DNA of 64,000 nt from Ditylenchus dipsaci. Its lineage: Eukaryota > Nematoda > Chromadorea > Rhabditida > Anguinidae. Positions 44,721 through 56,600 of the stretch are shown here, one piece after another. The stretch is from NCBI GenBank assembly GCA_004194705.1, contig SADC01000180.1, positions 62,001-126,000 of the forward strand, read 5' to 3'. How positions within the stretch are numbered: the first letter of the stretch is position 1; each line of letters begins with the position of its first letter. Below the pieces are notes generated by a model that worked only from the letters and a program-made list of their open reading frames with translations, was not told the DNA's origin and ran no database searches. The translations under genes and the position numbers were made by a program.

Positions 44721-47111
44721 ATTTTATTACCTAAAATACTTTTGTTGAGACTCCGATAGATTTATTTTTCTAAGGTTGAATCCCATGACTTAGAATCAGG
44801 AACGTAGACAGGGGAGGTCTAAGAAGCTATAGCCCTCCGTCAGATTATTTAAAAAAACATTGTTAATTAAACACTATGAAACTCGTAGGTAAAATGACCT
44901 CAGATTTTTTGCTACGCCTCAGCTTAGAATATTTCCACTGTTCCACAGACTAGAATATTTCTTCTCATCTGTTCTAGTTCAGCCGTCGGTTAAAATACTG
45001 GCTCTCATATCGGTGTTTCCTCGCTTCCTCTTCACTATCCTGGTTGTCAGCTCAGTGGTTTCAGCCTTGGTTTATCCGAATAGCCTAGTCTGGTCCAATG
45101 TTGTGTTTTTTTCATAGTGTTTTAGACTTGTTTTCTAAAAATGAATTCCGTACAATTTATCATCCAAATTTTAGCTCGCGAGATAAGCTATCATTTAGCA
45201 ACCTTTTGAGGCTTAGTAACTTTTCGACAAAAAGAGCCATAATTTAAATAAAAAACATCTCGTTAAGGTACTGCAAATTTAAAAAGTATGGCAAAAAATT
45301 CATTCATGCGTTTATGTTAAGCCCCTGTATTTTGAGTAGAGAAATGTTGTTACTCTCCAGTACAGTTTGGCGAAATGATTTGGCAAAATCTCAATTAACT
45401 GGGGATTGCCATGCGAAATTCCCACTGGCAGAACTATCACATGTTTCAAGATACATTGAATGAAAGTTCGATAAGTGAGGAAATGTTGGTTTTGTGAGTT
45501 GGAGGATGTTGTTAAATTTTATGCAGACAGATTGCATCTCAAATAACTCCAAATACATTATAGCGGTCATCTCAACATACTACATCGCACCTGTGGTTGA
45601 AAAGGTCATTGCGTTTTTCAGGAGTTTTTACACTTTGTTGAAATGGTACTTAAAGAGGCTATATAGGTGCCTCTATCGCACTCAAACATTAATAATCATA
45701 TGGACAAAACTTATCAGCGAGAAATATCGATTCTTAATAAACAAAAGTAAAAACCGGTACTTCGCGTGCGAAGTAGAGATGGGAGCCATGCAGAAGCCCA
45801 TAGTGATCCTGATACCGATCGATTGCCCATTTTGGAAATTCTGGAATACCGAATCATTTTTGTTTTATATATTTTTTATTGCTTTTTCATATTTGGTTCA
45901 TTTATTATAATTCTTCACTTTATCAACATTTAGTATACTGTTTTGTGGTCAAACCCCTACTTTACTCAAGACCTGCAATAATTCACACAAGTATAACACA
46001 ACAACGCCATTGCTAAGGGGGAAATTTTAAAGCTTTTTTTATTCCAGTCTTACGAAATATTCCTAGATTTCTAGACCATTCCTCAGCATTTTATGTACAT
46101 CAATGCCTAGCACACATCTGCTAATGGCTGTGCATACATTCTTTTAAACAAAACTACAATAACAACTATTCCTTTCTTATCATTGTATCAACAACACATT
46201 TTGTTCAGAAAAGGGGAGGGAGTCATATACAATTTATGTGCAGCCGCAGTCCAATTTAAGGCTTAATTCTGCTGTTGTATTACACTTTCACGCGGTCATA
46301 AGGGTGATGCAAACCAAAGTATAGCTTTTAACAGCAATTTAATTCCACACAGGGCCGGCTGTCTTCTTCTGATTCACCCTCCCTCTCTCCTTGTCCTTTG
46401 TTTTCTGCGGCTTTTATGTTGTGGCAGCACTTCCTTATGCCTGCTTGTGGTAGGCGAGGGCAAGTCGACGTGTACTAGTTGGATTGGCTAGTATTGCTGC
46501 TAATGTGTGGGAAACTTGGATAGGGGGTGTTGATCATCCCTTTTCGATCGACTCTTTAAATATATTTCAACTTTCTATCCTTTTCTTTCATTTTTCAACA
46601 TTTTTTAATCCTTTTGCATTTCTATCTATGCTCTAGTAAACTTGTCAAATATATTGTCTGACATACTGTGGAAATTAAATTTTTGTTGTCTGGACGAATT
46701 TTGTGAGTTTATGATTAATGCTATTTGCTTTGATTAATACGGTGGCGAGCGTGTTTTTATTGTTGTTCAGGGATAGGCTTTTTGATTGCTTTTTGATAAG
46801 TGAAAATACCTGTATAAGTGATGAAAATTGGATAGCGTCCAATAAAAATAAGAGCTTGTCTATCGCATATCTTCTAATAAAGCGCTACAAAAAAAAATGT
46901 GCCTAAAATGGACTTTTAAAATGTCATTTTTAAGCTGTATTTCGCTAACAACTTAGTGTGTGATGAGAAACAAAGACTTAAAAGTGAATTTCAATAATTA
47001 ATATCAGAATTGCAATTTTTTTCAAAAAGTCTCCTCTTTTTGTTTTGCTTCTCACTTTTCGGTCACTTTAAAAAAAATTGCAATTCTGATACTGATGTTC
47101 CTTACGCAGTA
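44721..47111. other. Unassigned stretch
   Basis: The longest open frame (138 codons, 45494-45910, +) has two hydrophobic segments, one after residue 20 and one at the C-terminus, but no family I recognise. A second one of 62 codons lies at 46718-46906. Neither has clear splice partners. Confidence 0.3.
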
Positions 47112-47528
47112 CAGTCAAACCTCGATACAGTGGCCCCACCTCAAGTTCGTTCCCACCTAGGGTCCGACACTTTTTTTAGCTCGATTTTCAAAGCTTTTTT
47201 CAATTCTGTTTTTACAGTCTGGTCCAAATATCGTAAGGATTCCGATTTGCCGATCGTTTTTTAATAACTAAATAGTTTTGCATTTAAAAAGCAAAACCTC
47301 GATATAGTGGCCCCCTTAAAAAAATTAGAGGGCCACTATATCGAGGTTTTGCTTTTTTAAATGCAAAAACTATTTAGTTATTAAAACGATCGGCAAAATC
47401 GAATCCTTACGATATTTGGGACCAGACTGTAAAAACAGAATTTGAAAAAGTTGAAAATCGAGCTAAAAAAAGTGTCGGACCTAGGTGGGACGAACTTGAG
47501 GTGGGGGCACTGTATCGAGGTTTGACTG
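47112..47528. mobile_element. Pogo-type MITE forming a full-length hairpin
   Basis: CAGTCAAACCTCGATACAG and its mirror are flanked by TA (47110-47111 and 47529-47530). Both halves pair along their whole length around ATTAGAGG near 47325, unlike the 238-245 bp copies at 19199 and 53225. It looks like two copies head to head with the outer ends kept. Confidence 0.85.
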
Positions 47529-48432
47529 TATTGATTATGCACAGCTTTTCTCGCGTCGCAAACAAAAAAGACCAAAAATATGGTTCTGAACGATATTTAA
47601 TAATACAGATTAGGTACATTTTGTAATTTATGGTGCGCAAAGCTTTTTTGTCGCTAAAAAGCCTCTTTTGTCGCTAATCATACAAACAAGTACTTATCGG
47701 AATTTTTAGATTGTAAATTTTTTGTTTTACATCAGCATGTATCCGGAACCTATAGTTTCCAATGAGCTATCAACCGACTCGATGTAGGTATGAAAAGTTT
47801 GAAAAATATCTATTTTCATGGAACAGCTCCTGTCTACTGAAAACGGGTATTTCTCGAACATTCCATAACCACATCGAGTGTGGCTCATTAGAAAACTATA
47901 AATTCCGGACTTCATGCTGATGTGAAATAAAAATTTGAAACCAGAAGAACTCCGAGAAATACTCGGTTGTACGATTAGCGCAAAAAGAAGCTTTTAGATG
48001 TGAAAAAGCCTTTTGGCTGTAAAAAAGCTTTGCCCATTTATGGTGTGCCATTTTTTAAAAATATTACGGTAAGTTTCATTCTAGTTTTAATTCTGGCGAC
48101 TGTTTTAAGATGCATTATATCCGGGTGCGTACATCGAGTTTACTTTTTCGGCTTTATATAATGACTGACTGAATTTCTCCTAATTTTTGCTTATTATTTT
48201 GAATGAGAAACCAGAGTTTCTATATGCGCTAGCTCCAGTATTCACTATGACACTATGTTTAACGTAACCATACACATTTTTAGCGACTGTCTCAAATTAT
48301 TATTTTATTATTTTCGTTGCCTGAAAAATTAAGATTTTGCACTGAACTTATGTTGCAGTATAGATAGTCGATAAAATTCATTTTATAAAAAGTTAAAATT
48401 ATGAACCTTGTACTTCATTTATGTTTTTTCAG

Positions 48433-51400
48433 GTCAACATCTGCCTATCCTTGGTTTACGACTCGCTATTCACAAGGATTTGGAAAGTTCTCACAGGTAA
48501 AAAAATTACAATGTTGTTTTGAATAAAATTCTAAAAAGTATATAGTTAAAAAAGCAATAAATTTTATAGATACCGTATTTCTTCTAATAACTCCGGGTCC
48601 CCAATACCTCCCGGGTTTCTAATAACTCTCGGGTCCAGAAGACAATTTTATCTACACAAAGTGTTTACCAAAACAACTTTTTCAACAGAAAGGATGAAAA
48701 GAACAAATATTTTAGCAATAATCATTGATTTTAATGACTGTCTTGTTAAAAACAGAACGGTTTTCTGGTTTTCATTCAATTAAATATTATTCATTGTTCG
48801 CTATATATTCTATAATTTGTGATATTATGAAGTTGAAAAATAACTCCCGGGTCTCCAATAACTCGGGCTAGTGGTCGATCGAAAAATAAGTCTCCCGGAG
48901 TTATTAGACGAAATACGGTACTAAAGTTAAAATTGAATTTGTAAAAATTAAAAAATTGGATTTTTAAAACAAATCTTACTTTTGGTTAACTGAATATCTA
49001 CAAAACTTTGCCTTGCAAAGTACCGTATTTATTCTAATAGAAAATCCAGGTGTTATATTTTAACCTCCTTGATAGAGATCTTATACCGTATTTTCTCTAT
49101 TAAGTCCCCCTCTCTAATAACTCCCCTATTTCGACCCCATATCTCAGCCTAAAGAAAATTTTTGTAAATCTGTTTTTTTGCGTTTTCTTATCACCACGAT
49201 CTTATTTGATTCCACTTTTTAGATTCGGTCGGGCATCCGAAAATCTCAAATCGAAATATTTTTTTTTCCGATTTTTTAAGGGTTGAAAAATAAATCCGGG
49301 GGACTTACTACAGAAAATACGGTAATACAGTGGGATCTTCTATTTAAGGAAATACAGTCAAACCTCGTTTATCCGGCACTCCCAAACGTTCGTTCGTTTT
49401 CAAAACAGGGTGCCGGATAACGGGGTTTGCTTATTTAATGATGAAATTGCAGGATTTGTCGAATAGAAAAAGCAATTTGCTAAAAGTTAAAATTCTAAAA
49501 TCCCTAAGAAAACTTGATAATTTTGTCGAGTGTTTTTTTTTGGCTATAAAGACAATATTATGCACGTTCTGTCTTATTTTGTTTCACAGAATCTCAGCTT
49601 TTAAAACAAAAAAAAAAATTGCTGAAAAATCACGCGAATGTAAAAGTTGCAGGCAAAAAAAAGCGTGTCGAAATATTGGGTCATACGGTAGACAATATTT
49701 ATTTGAAGCTATTTAGGGCGACAACATCTGCCCGTAGACTGATTATATTAACAATTATCGTCACCATAGACTCCTTAATATAACATGGAAGAACTTTTCC
49801 ACGGAGAACTTCAAGTCATCTTCAACTAGATGAAAAGAAAATTGCTGCAGCTGGAAATGAACAGCTCCAGAATGAATACTCACAACAATTGGCCTTGGAT
49901 TTGCGAAATTTGGTGACGAATGTAAGCTGCTTGCCAATATATCATTGATATATTATAATTTTTTTTAAAATTTTGAGTTTGTTTACTGTTTTTTCAAATT
50001 GGCTGTTCATGTTCTTCATTAAATGAGCACTGCTGTTAGTAAAAATAAATAAAACAAGACAGCTGAAATTCAAAAACAACAGAAAACGACTAGAAAGCAG
50101 ACTGTATAGACTTATTCAGGAGCTCTTCAATGACACCTACGATCAGGACAAGGGCTATAGCTACAAAATGGCAACTTGTTTCTTGAAGTTGAGCTGATTA
50201 CTATCTACGGTGGCCAGCTAACAGAAAAAGAGAAGACAGACGTGTTGAATTTTTGATATGTGCTACGGTATGTCAATGATGCTTCCACTTCTTTTTCATT
50301 CATCAGACAACAATTTGAGCAAATTATTATTGCCCTATTTTACAGCATCAGGCCTGAGGAAGTGTCCGTCAGTGTGATGCAAGACATTAGGATGGTTGGG
50401 CAAATACGTACACCAGAACTAGTATATTTCCTTGTCGCAGAGAAGCCTGACTTATTCCTCAATAATTACAAGTAAACCTAAAAATTAATACAAAGATAGT
50501 ATCTAATATTTCGGTATTCTTTAGCGCTTATGACTGGGCTTGCTCTTCAGAGCATCAAATTTGCAATATCCTGGATCACACCCGTTTGCCTGTCCATAGA
50601 ACTACAGAGTAGGTTTGTGCCGCGGCAAACATAATTTATGACATACGCATATGGACGCTACTGGAATATACTCCCCAAAAAAGCTACTGGAATATACCCA
50701 CAATAATGTTCGATGGATACCTAAAGCTTCCATTTATGAAAAAATTGTACAAAAGTCTTGTTAGTAATGGGAGGTACTGAACCTAAACTTAAGCCTAAGC
50801 CTACGGGCCTCAGCCTAAGCCAAAGCTAATCCTAATTATTGGGTGGGTATTTACAATAGCGTTTTGTGGGAGGGGTATATTCCGGTAGCACGGCATATGT
50901 TATAATCTGAATTTATTTTTCTCCTCCTTGAAATACTTTTGTAAGTGCTAGAGCTTTAGGGCCTTCAACCAGGCTGAGCTCAATAAACTGCCAACACCCA
51001 CTACTCCAGATGATGAAAACGGATACAAAGTGTCTCGAAACTGGAATGCTAGCAAAAGTTAGTTTTATCTACAGACAGGATAGATACAATGTGGCCCGAA
51101 AAAATTCGGAAAATTTTTTAAAGTCCTGAGTTTGAAATTTTTTTTTTCATCTCAACTTATCCTATTATTTTTCATGCACATATTTTTTTATTCTTATCAA
51201 AGAGCTCCTAGGTTAAATAACTAATTTGCTAGCTAATCGATTTTTTCAATTTCCAATTTTTTTGGGCCATCGTGTACATAGCGTAGCCAGGAAGGGTGCT
51301 AACTGTTCTTAAGCCCTCCTCTGACCTTTTTTTGAGAAACACCATATAATGAAATAGTGTGAAAGTCTAAAAAGATGTAGGACCTCTAAAAAAATTTCTG

Positions 51401-51830
51401 GGTCTTAATTACGCACTTGAATTTTTTTTTTTGGCTAAGCCTTCAGATAGATCAAGTTAGAACAACTTTATTAACTCTTCTGATTTCAGTGTGGAACACG
51501 ATTTGAGAAAGCTGAGCGTCACTTTCTCATATATTCGCACATGTAAGGTTGACATTATTGCTAGCTGTTACATACAATATGTTAATCGAAAGAATCTAGA
51601 CAAAACTGCGGTGGATCTAATTAAATTGGAGATAGATTACTCTTCCGTCAGCAGCTTTTCACAGACTTTGACGGCAAACACTATCAACTTCTTCTGCGTC
51701 TCAAGAACCTCCGATCATTCGAAGGACCAGCAATGTTATTACATTTCCAACAGAAAGCTACAACAGAAAGCCATTCGTCCTAATATTGATCCCTCTGCAT
51801 ACCAATGACCAAAAAGAAGAACAACAAGGA
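48433..51830 (+). CDS. Spliced exons, probably N-terminal part of the RdRP gene
   Basis: Several exons with good splice sites on the plus strand. 48433-48496 lies between TTTTTTCAG and GTAAAAAA. About 49795-49921 has EKKIAAAGNEQLQNEYSQQL before GTAAGC. 50081-50472 contains RPEEVSVSVMQDIRMVGQIR and TPELVYFLVAEKPDLFLNNY. About 50525-50610 reads SAYDWACSSEHQICNI. 50964-51058 has AFNQAELNKLPTPTTPDDEN. 51490-51800 has HDLRKLSVTFSYI and, in a shifted frame, FTDFDGKHYQLLLRLKN. The last segment resembles the LxLRLK region that precedes the core in cellular RdRPs. No domain is secure, so the link to the RdRP core downstream rests mainly on strand and position. It could be a separate gene. Confidence 0.5.
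48573..48918. mobile_element. CCGTAT-family MITE, 346 bp
   Basis: CCGTATTTCTTCTAATAACTC and GAGTTATTAGACGAAATACGG with TA at 48571-48572 and 48919-48920. It lies in an intron after the first exon of the block above. Confidence 0.85.
49086..49322. mobile_element. CCGTAT-family MITE, 237 bp
   Basis: CCGTATTTTCTCTATTAAG at the left and GAAAATACGG at the right, TA on both sides. A further partial end (CCGTATTTATTCTAATAG) lies 63 bp upstream at 49023. Confidence 0.85.
49355..49435. repeat. Miniature pogo-type derivative
   Basis: CAGTCAAACCTCGTTTATCC is followed after only 35 bp by the mirrored CCGGATAACGGGGTTTGC. It is about 80 bp, lacking the usual interior. Confidence 0.55.
50654..50892. mobile_element. 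239 bp relative of the poly-C-ended elements
   Basis: GACGCTACTGGAATATAC pairs with GTATATTCCGGTAGC. GCATATG at 50647-50653 and 50893-50899 is a 7 bp duplication. GCCTAA-like tracts lie inside (50780-50830). It is in an intron between exons of the block 48433-51830. Confidence 0.8.
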
Positions 51831-51839
51831 AAGAAGACT

Positions 51840-52084
51840 GGGTAACTCACGTCGGCGAAAGATGTACCAGTTGGAATGACAAGTTAAAATTTACAGATTA
51901 TTGATAAGGCATAGTTTACAGCAAGCGCTCTTTTTATAACTTCTTCTACTGATCTTTAAAAGATCATGTTTTTGAGAGCAACGGGGTTTCCCAAATTCGA
52001 ATTGGCGCGAGTATGTCATTTTTTATGTTTAAGATTACAAAAGTTTTGAATATTATTTTTGTTTCAACACGAAAGTAATCTGAT
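51840..52084. other. Short unassigned stretch
   Basis: No coding signal or repeat partner recognised. Confidence 0.3.
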
Positions 52085-53085
52085 TCGAGCTGAGCGTAGG
52101 CGGTTTACTTGTAAAACTAATTTTAAATATTAAAATCACTGTCAAATTTGAGATTCCGCTCAAGACAAATGACATTCGAATAAAGAATTTCGAGTTTTTT
52201 TTTGGACAATACTTTTTTCTCGCGCTAATTCACTTTTTTCCGCTAATTTTTTTCCGCCTAAAACACTTTTTTCTCCGCCTAATTTACTTTTTTCCGTTTA
52301 ATTTACTCTTTTTTCCGCCTAATTTTTGATTCTCGACACGAAATCAACCATTTTAAAAATTTTTTGTGTGAAATTCAGGGGTGGGCAAAAGACCAGATGC
52401 TGGAGACCCACTCCGGAATGTCCAAAGGCCAAAATTATTGGTTTTTTGGGGTTTACTAAAGGGAGTAAACTTTTTGAGAAAAATCGATTGAGCGGATCAG
52501 ATTTCGGGTCCGATGGGCTTAATCGCTCAGAATTCCACCCTGAAACCACTCAAAACACCAAAACCTGGAATTTTGAGCGATTGATCGCTCAGAATTCCAC
52601 CCTGTACCACTCTAAACCACCATAAACCTGGGATTCTGAGGGATTAAGCCTATCGGACCCGAAATCTGATCCGCTCAATCGATTTTCGCAAAAAGTTTAC
52701 TCCCTTTTGTAAACCCAAAACCAATAATTTTGGCTTTTGGACATTCCGGAGTGGGTCTCCAGCCATCTGTCTTTGCCCACCCCTGAATTTCACACAAAAA
52801 TTTTTAAAATGGTTGATTTCGTGTCGAGAATCAAAATTAGGCGGAAAAAGAGTAAATTAAACGGAAAAAGAAGTAATTAGCGGAGAAAAAAGTGTTTTAG
52901 GCGGAAAAAAAATTAGGCGGAAAAAAAGTGAATTAGGCGGAGAAAAAAGTATTGTCCGTTTTTTTTGAAAATTTATTGTTTTTCGTTTTGAGCGAAATTT
53001 AAATTTGACATTGACTTCAATATTTTAAAAGCAGTTTTACATGTGAATTACAATTCATCGTCTACGCTGAGCACAAATTCAGTGT
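52085..53085. mobile_element. 1 kb fold-back: outer arms, GGCGGAAAAAAGT modules and FB1 core (copy 4)
   Basis: Three nested inverted layers. The outer arms contain GAGCTGAGCGTAGGCGG / CGTCTACGCTGAGC. The next layer is an array of CGCCTAATTTACTTTTTTC units at 52205-52325, mirrored by GGCGGAAAAAAGTGAATTA at 52850-52945. The core is the GATTGAGCGGATCAGATTTC hairpin at 52460-52700. The same core with other modules occurs at 27998, 31790 and 35219. Confidence 0.85.
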
Positions 53086-53224
53086 CAGAAATCAAGGATT
53101 TGCTAGAAAGTAAATAGATTTGACAGACTTCGTGATAAAATTCAGAAGCTGTTTCACTCGTTCAAATCCTTCCTGTTTCCGAAATTTTTTCACCCAAAAT
53201 GTAAATTGAATTTAAACAAACGTA

Positions 53225-53469
53225 CAGTCGATTCTCGATAAACCGACACCATATTTTAAAAGGAGTGTCCGTTTTTTCGAGAGGCGCGGGTCTTAATGGG
53301 CAAAGCTTTTAATTTTTGAGAAACGATCGGTAAAATCGTAATCCTTACAATATTTGGGACTAGACTGACGAATCAAATTCGGCAAAATAATTTAAAAATT
53401 GAGTTAAAAAAGTGTCGTACTCTAGGTGGGAACGAACTTTTGGGGTGTCGGTTTATCGAGAGTCGACTG
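53225..53469. mobile_element. Pogo-type MITE, 245 bp
   Basis: CAGTCGATTCTCGATAAACC and GGTTTATCGAGAGTCGACTG with TA on both sides (53223-53224 and 53470-53471). Confidence 0.88.
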
Positions 53470-53656
53470 TAAAACGTTTAAACTCAAATTGAATCGTGCC
53501 ATCAAAAGTCTGAATTTCAGCAGACAATTTCATTTTGACGTTTTTGGCATTATATTCGTTATTTTCTTATAATTTCTAGCACCAGCGTGTACTTGTTGGT
53601 GAAATTCAGACTTTTCAGATGCGCACTTAAGTTATATCCGAATGATAGTGTGCACA

Positions 53657-56600
53657 TACTTTCAGGGAGACCAATTTGGCATACGACATCAATAACTCAC
53701 CCATCTTCTGTCTTTGCTTTGACACTCTTGAGGTTAACTTGAAATTGGCTTTAGTAACAATACAAAAAAGAGGGATTCAGGAAAGACGATGGGCTCAATT
53801 GATAGGCGCTTGAAAGCCTGCCTCAAAATGCCAATTGAGATGAGGAGATTTCAAATGGAGAAGCCACCAACCAATACATTTGTGTACGTTTTTATGACTA
53901 TTTCTCGAAACTGAAAAGCTTTAGAAATTTAAGGATGTCCAAAATTAATGCTTTGCTCATTCGACTATCTATTGAAAGCTTTGACCTTCTATACATTCTC
54001 AGAGCTTTGTTCTCTCGGGGCAACCAATTTTGGTAGGTTTCAGCTAGTTATGTCATAAACTTATTGATATACTTGTCGGCGACTCTATGAGAAACCGTAT
54101 TTTCTCTAATTCCAAAGCCCCCTTACCGTTCACTTAATTTCTGACAAAATTTGTAAATTTTGTGTGGCAAATTTTTTAAATGTTAGGACCATCTGAACGA
54201 AGGGTCTACCAGAGAGAGATTCTTTCATTTAGTGCTGGAAGGTTATACAACTTGCAAAATAGTAACTATGCAAGTGTTGGAGCACATGCTTCTGCTATTG
54301 GATGAGCAATTGGAGGTAGCTGAACTTTTGTCTTTTCAAATTACTTTTTCAAAAAACTTTTTCTAGTTTCCTAATCCAGCTTTTCTTTTCGAAAAGCTCT
54401 TCAATGAAACAAGTGTTGTGCACGTAAATTCAGAGATGGATGACGGATATATTCTTATCCGAAAGGTAAACTTGACTGAAAACATTTCCAGTACATTGCA
54501 AGCAATCGTATCTATTGTCGCTTAAATATAACGCAATGCATATAACTTTTTTATTGAAAAACATTGAGAATGAGGTTTGAGAAATAAATAAAAAAAGTCG
54601 CAACGGGGAAAAAGGAGTTGCTTTTTTACTTCGGGCAAGAAAGCGACTCACATTTCTGACCAAATGCATAAAGACTCTGTACTTTCTAGCCAAAATAGGG
54701 CGTAAAGTTGAGTCAAGTTTTTGCCCAGTTTTGCTTTTTTAAAAAACCCTTATTTCTAGGACCGCTAATTCTCGCTCTCTCTCTCAAAAAATTATACGCA
54801 ACGCGTTTATGTACTAGAACCAATTTTTTCATTATCAGATGATGATCACCCCGTCTCGCATTTTTGCTGCTAGCTCCTGAAATGTTGATGTCAAACAGAG
54901 TGCTGCGATACGACCAAAAAGTATCCTGCTGACTCTTTCGTGAGAGTGATATTAGAGATGACGACTGGTCAGTATATTAATTTCTTGATAAATAGAACTG
55001 CTAATAAACTGCTGGATTATTAAGGCAAAAGTTCATCCGAACAATGTCACATACAAACTTGCAAACGAATTTATCGGGATAGACTCAAAAGAGGAGAGTG
55101 CATTGCTGGTATGTCTTCCGTTTTGTTGCTTTTTAAATTCATGAAGAATTATTAAGGAGGAAATTTCAACTTCATTGAGCTCTAATTCTCAGTTGAGAGA
55201 CGGGGGTTGCTATTTCTTGAAAGATAACATAGAAAACATCACTGAGTTCCGGCAGCAGCTAGGTTCTTTTTCCACCACATCTATCCCAAAGATGATGTCG
55301 CGACTAGGCCAGTGTTTCACACAAGCCTCGGTTGGTAGTAATTTGTGGTTCAAGCTAATAAACTTGTTTTGTTCAGGAGTCAAGTGTAGACATGACCAGT
55401 CAAATTTTGGTCGAAGATTTTACTGGTGGATTGACCGAAATGGCAAGCCTACATTTTTTCTGATGGTTGTGATGTGTAAGTTTTTTTCATTTAAAATTGA
55501 CGAATAATATCCGTAGAAATCGACTGTAATTATATTTTTAAAAAATATTGTGTACACCAAAACTACTGATAATTCCATCTTGGTGATTAATTCTTAATCT
55601 TTTAAAAATCGAAAAAAAAGGGAACAATCTCGAGATTTTTGCATAAATGAGAAGTGCCTCCGATGATCAAACTGTGCGCATCTAACTATCCAGACAGGCA
55701 TATTCTTTTCGAAGTAAAAGCGGACTGAGTCCATTATCCGAAGATCGGTGGATAGAAACCATCAGTAAAAGTCGAGTAAAATGTGTGCTTCAGGGCATTT
55801 GGGTGGATATATGATACCAGCGTCGATTTTGCTTTTATAAATCTCGACTCCATGGGTCACGATATAATACTCTATCAAAATATTTCACATAACATAAATT
55901 ATTTAGATGAGCCTTCAAGCAGCTAGTCAAATTGCGTTTGACTTAGGGCTGGAGCACCCTCCATCTTGTGTGCAGGTGCAAAAAAATACAAAATAAAATT
56001 GCTATTTTTACATCAAAGCTATTTGCAGATCGCTGTGGTGGTTTAAAGGGAGTGCAGAGCCTGAATATTTTTCTGATGATTGGAATACGTGGTTGGAAAA
56101 CAACAAAGATTCCCTTGTCCATCCCCTAGCTGATGAGAAGCCAATTAACCTTGTTTTCGGAAGTCTCAACTCAAATTTGGAACCAATGAAGATGTTGTTA
56201 ACAAGCTGGAAATCGTTAAATACTCATCCCCCACACCTGTTTGCCTCAACAAACCTTTGATCAACATTCTTGACCAGGTAAATATTTTTGAGTGTGTATT
56301 CTTGAAATAGATCCTAATAAAAAGTGTCGCACTCAACTTCGCCCAGATACATGTCATTTTTGGGACATATTCTTGAGACCGGCTTGAAAATATGGTTACG
56401 TATAACCTCTATTAATCCCCCACCCTGACTTTGGAGACCCATATCTCAGCCCAGATTAAATATTTTGCAAGTCTCTTTTTTGCATTTGCTTAACTCCTAC
56501 GAGCTCTACCTGTTCCACTTTTCGATTTTGGATTTTTACCCAAAAACTTCGAGATCAACCTCAAATTTTTCAGATTTTTGGGGGTTTGAAAAATAGTACC

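Noticed and set aside
45494..45910. 138-codon ORF as a membrane protein gene
   Set aside because: Hydrophobic segments exist, but there is no recognised family and no splice partner, and AT-rich DNA yields such frames by chance.
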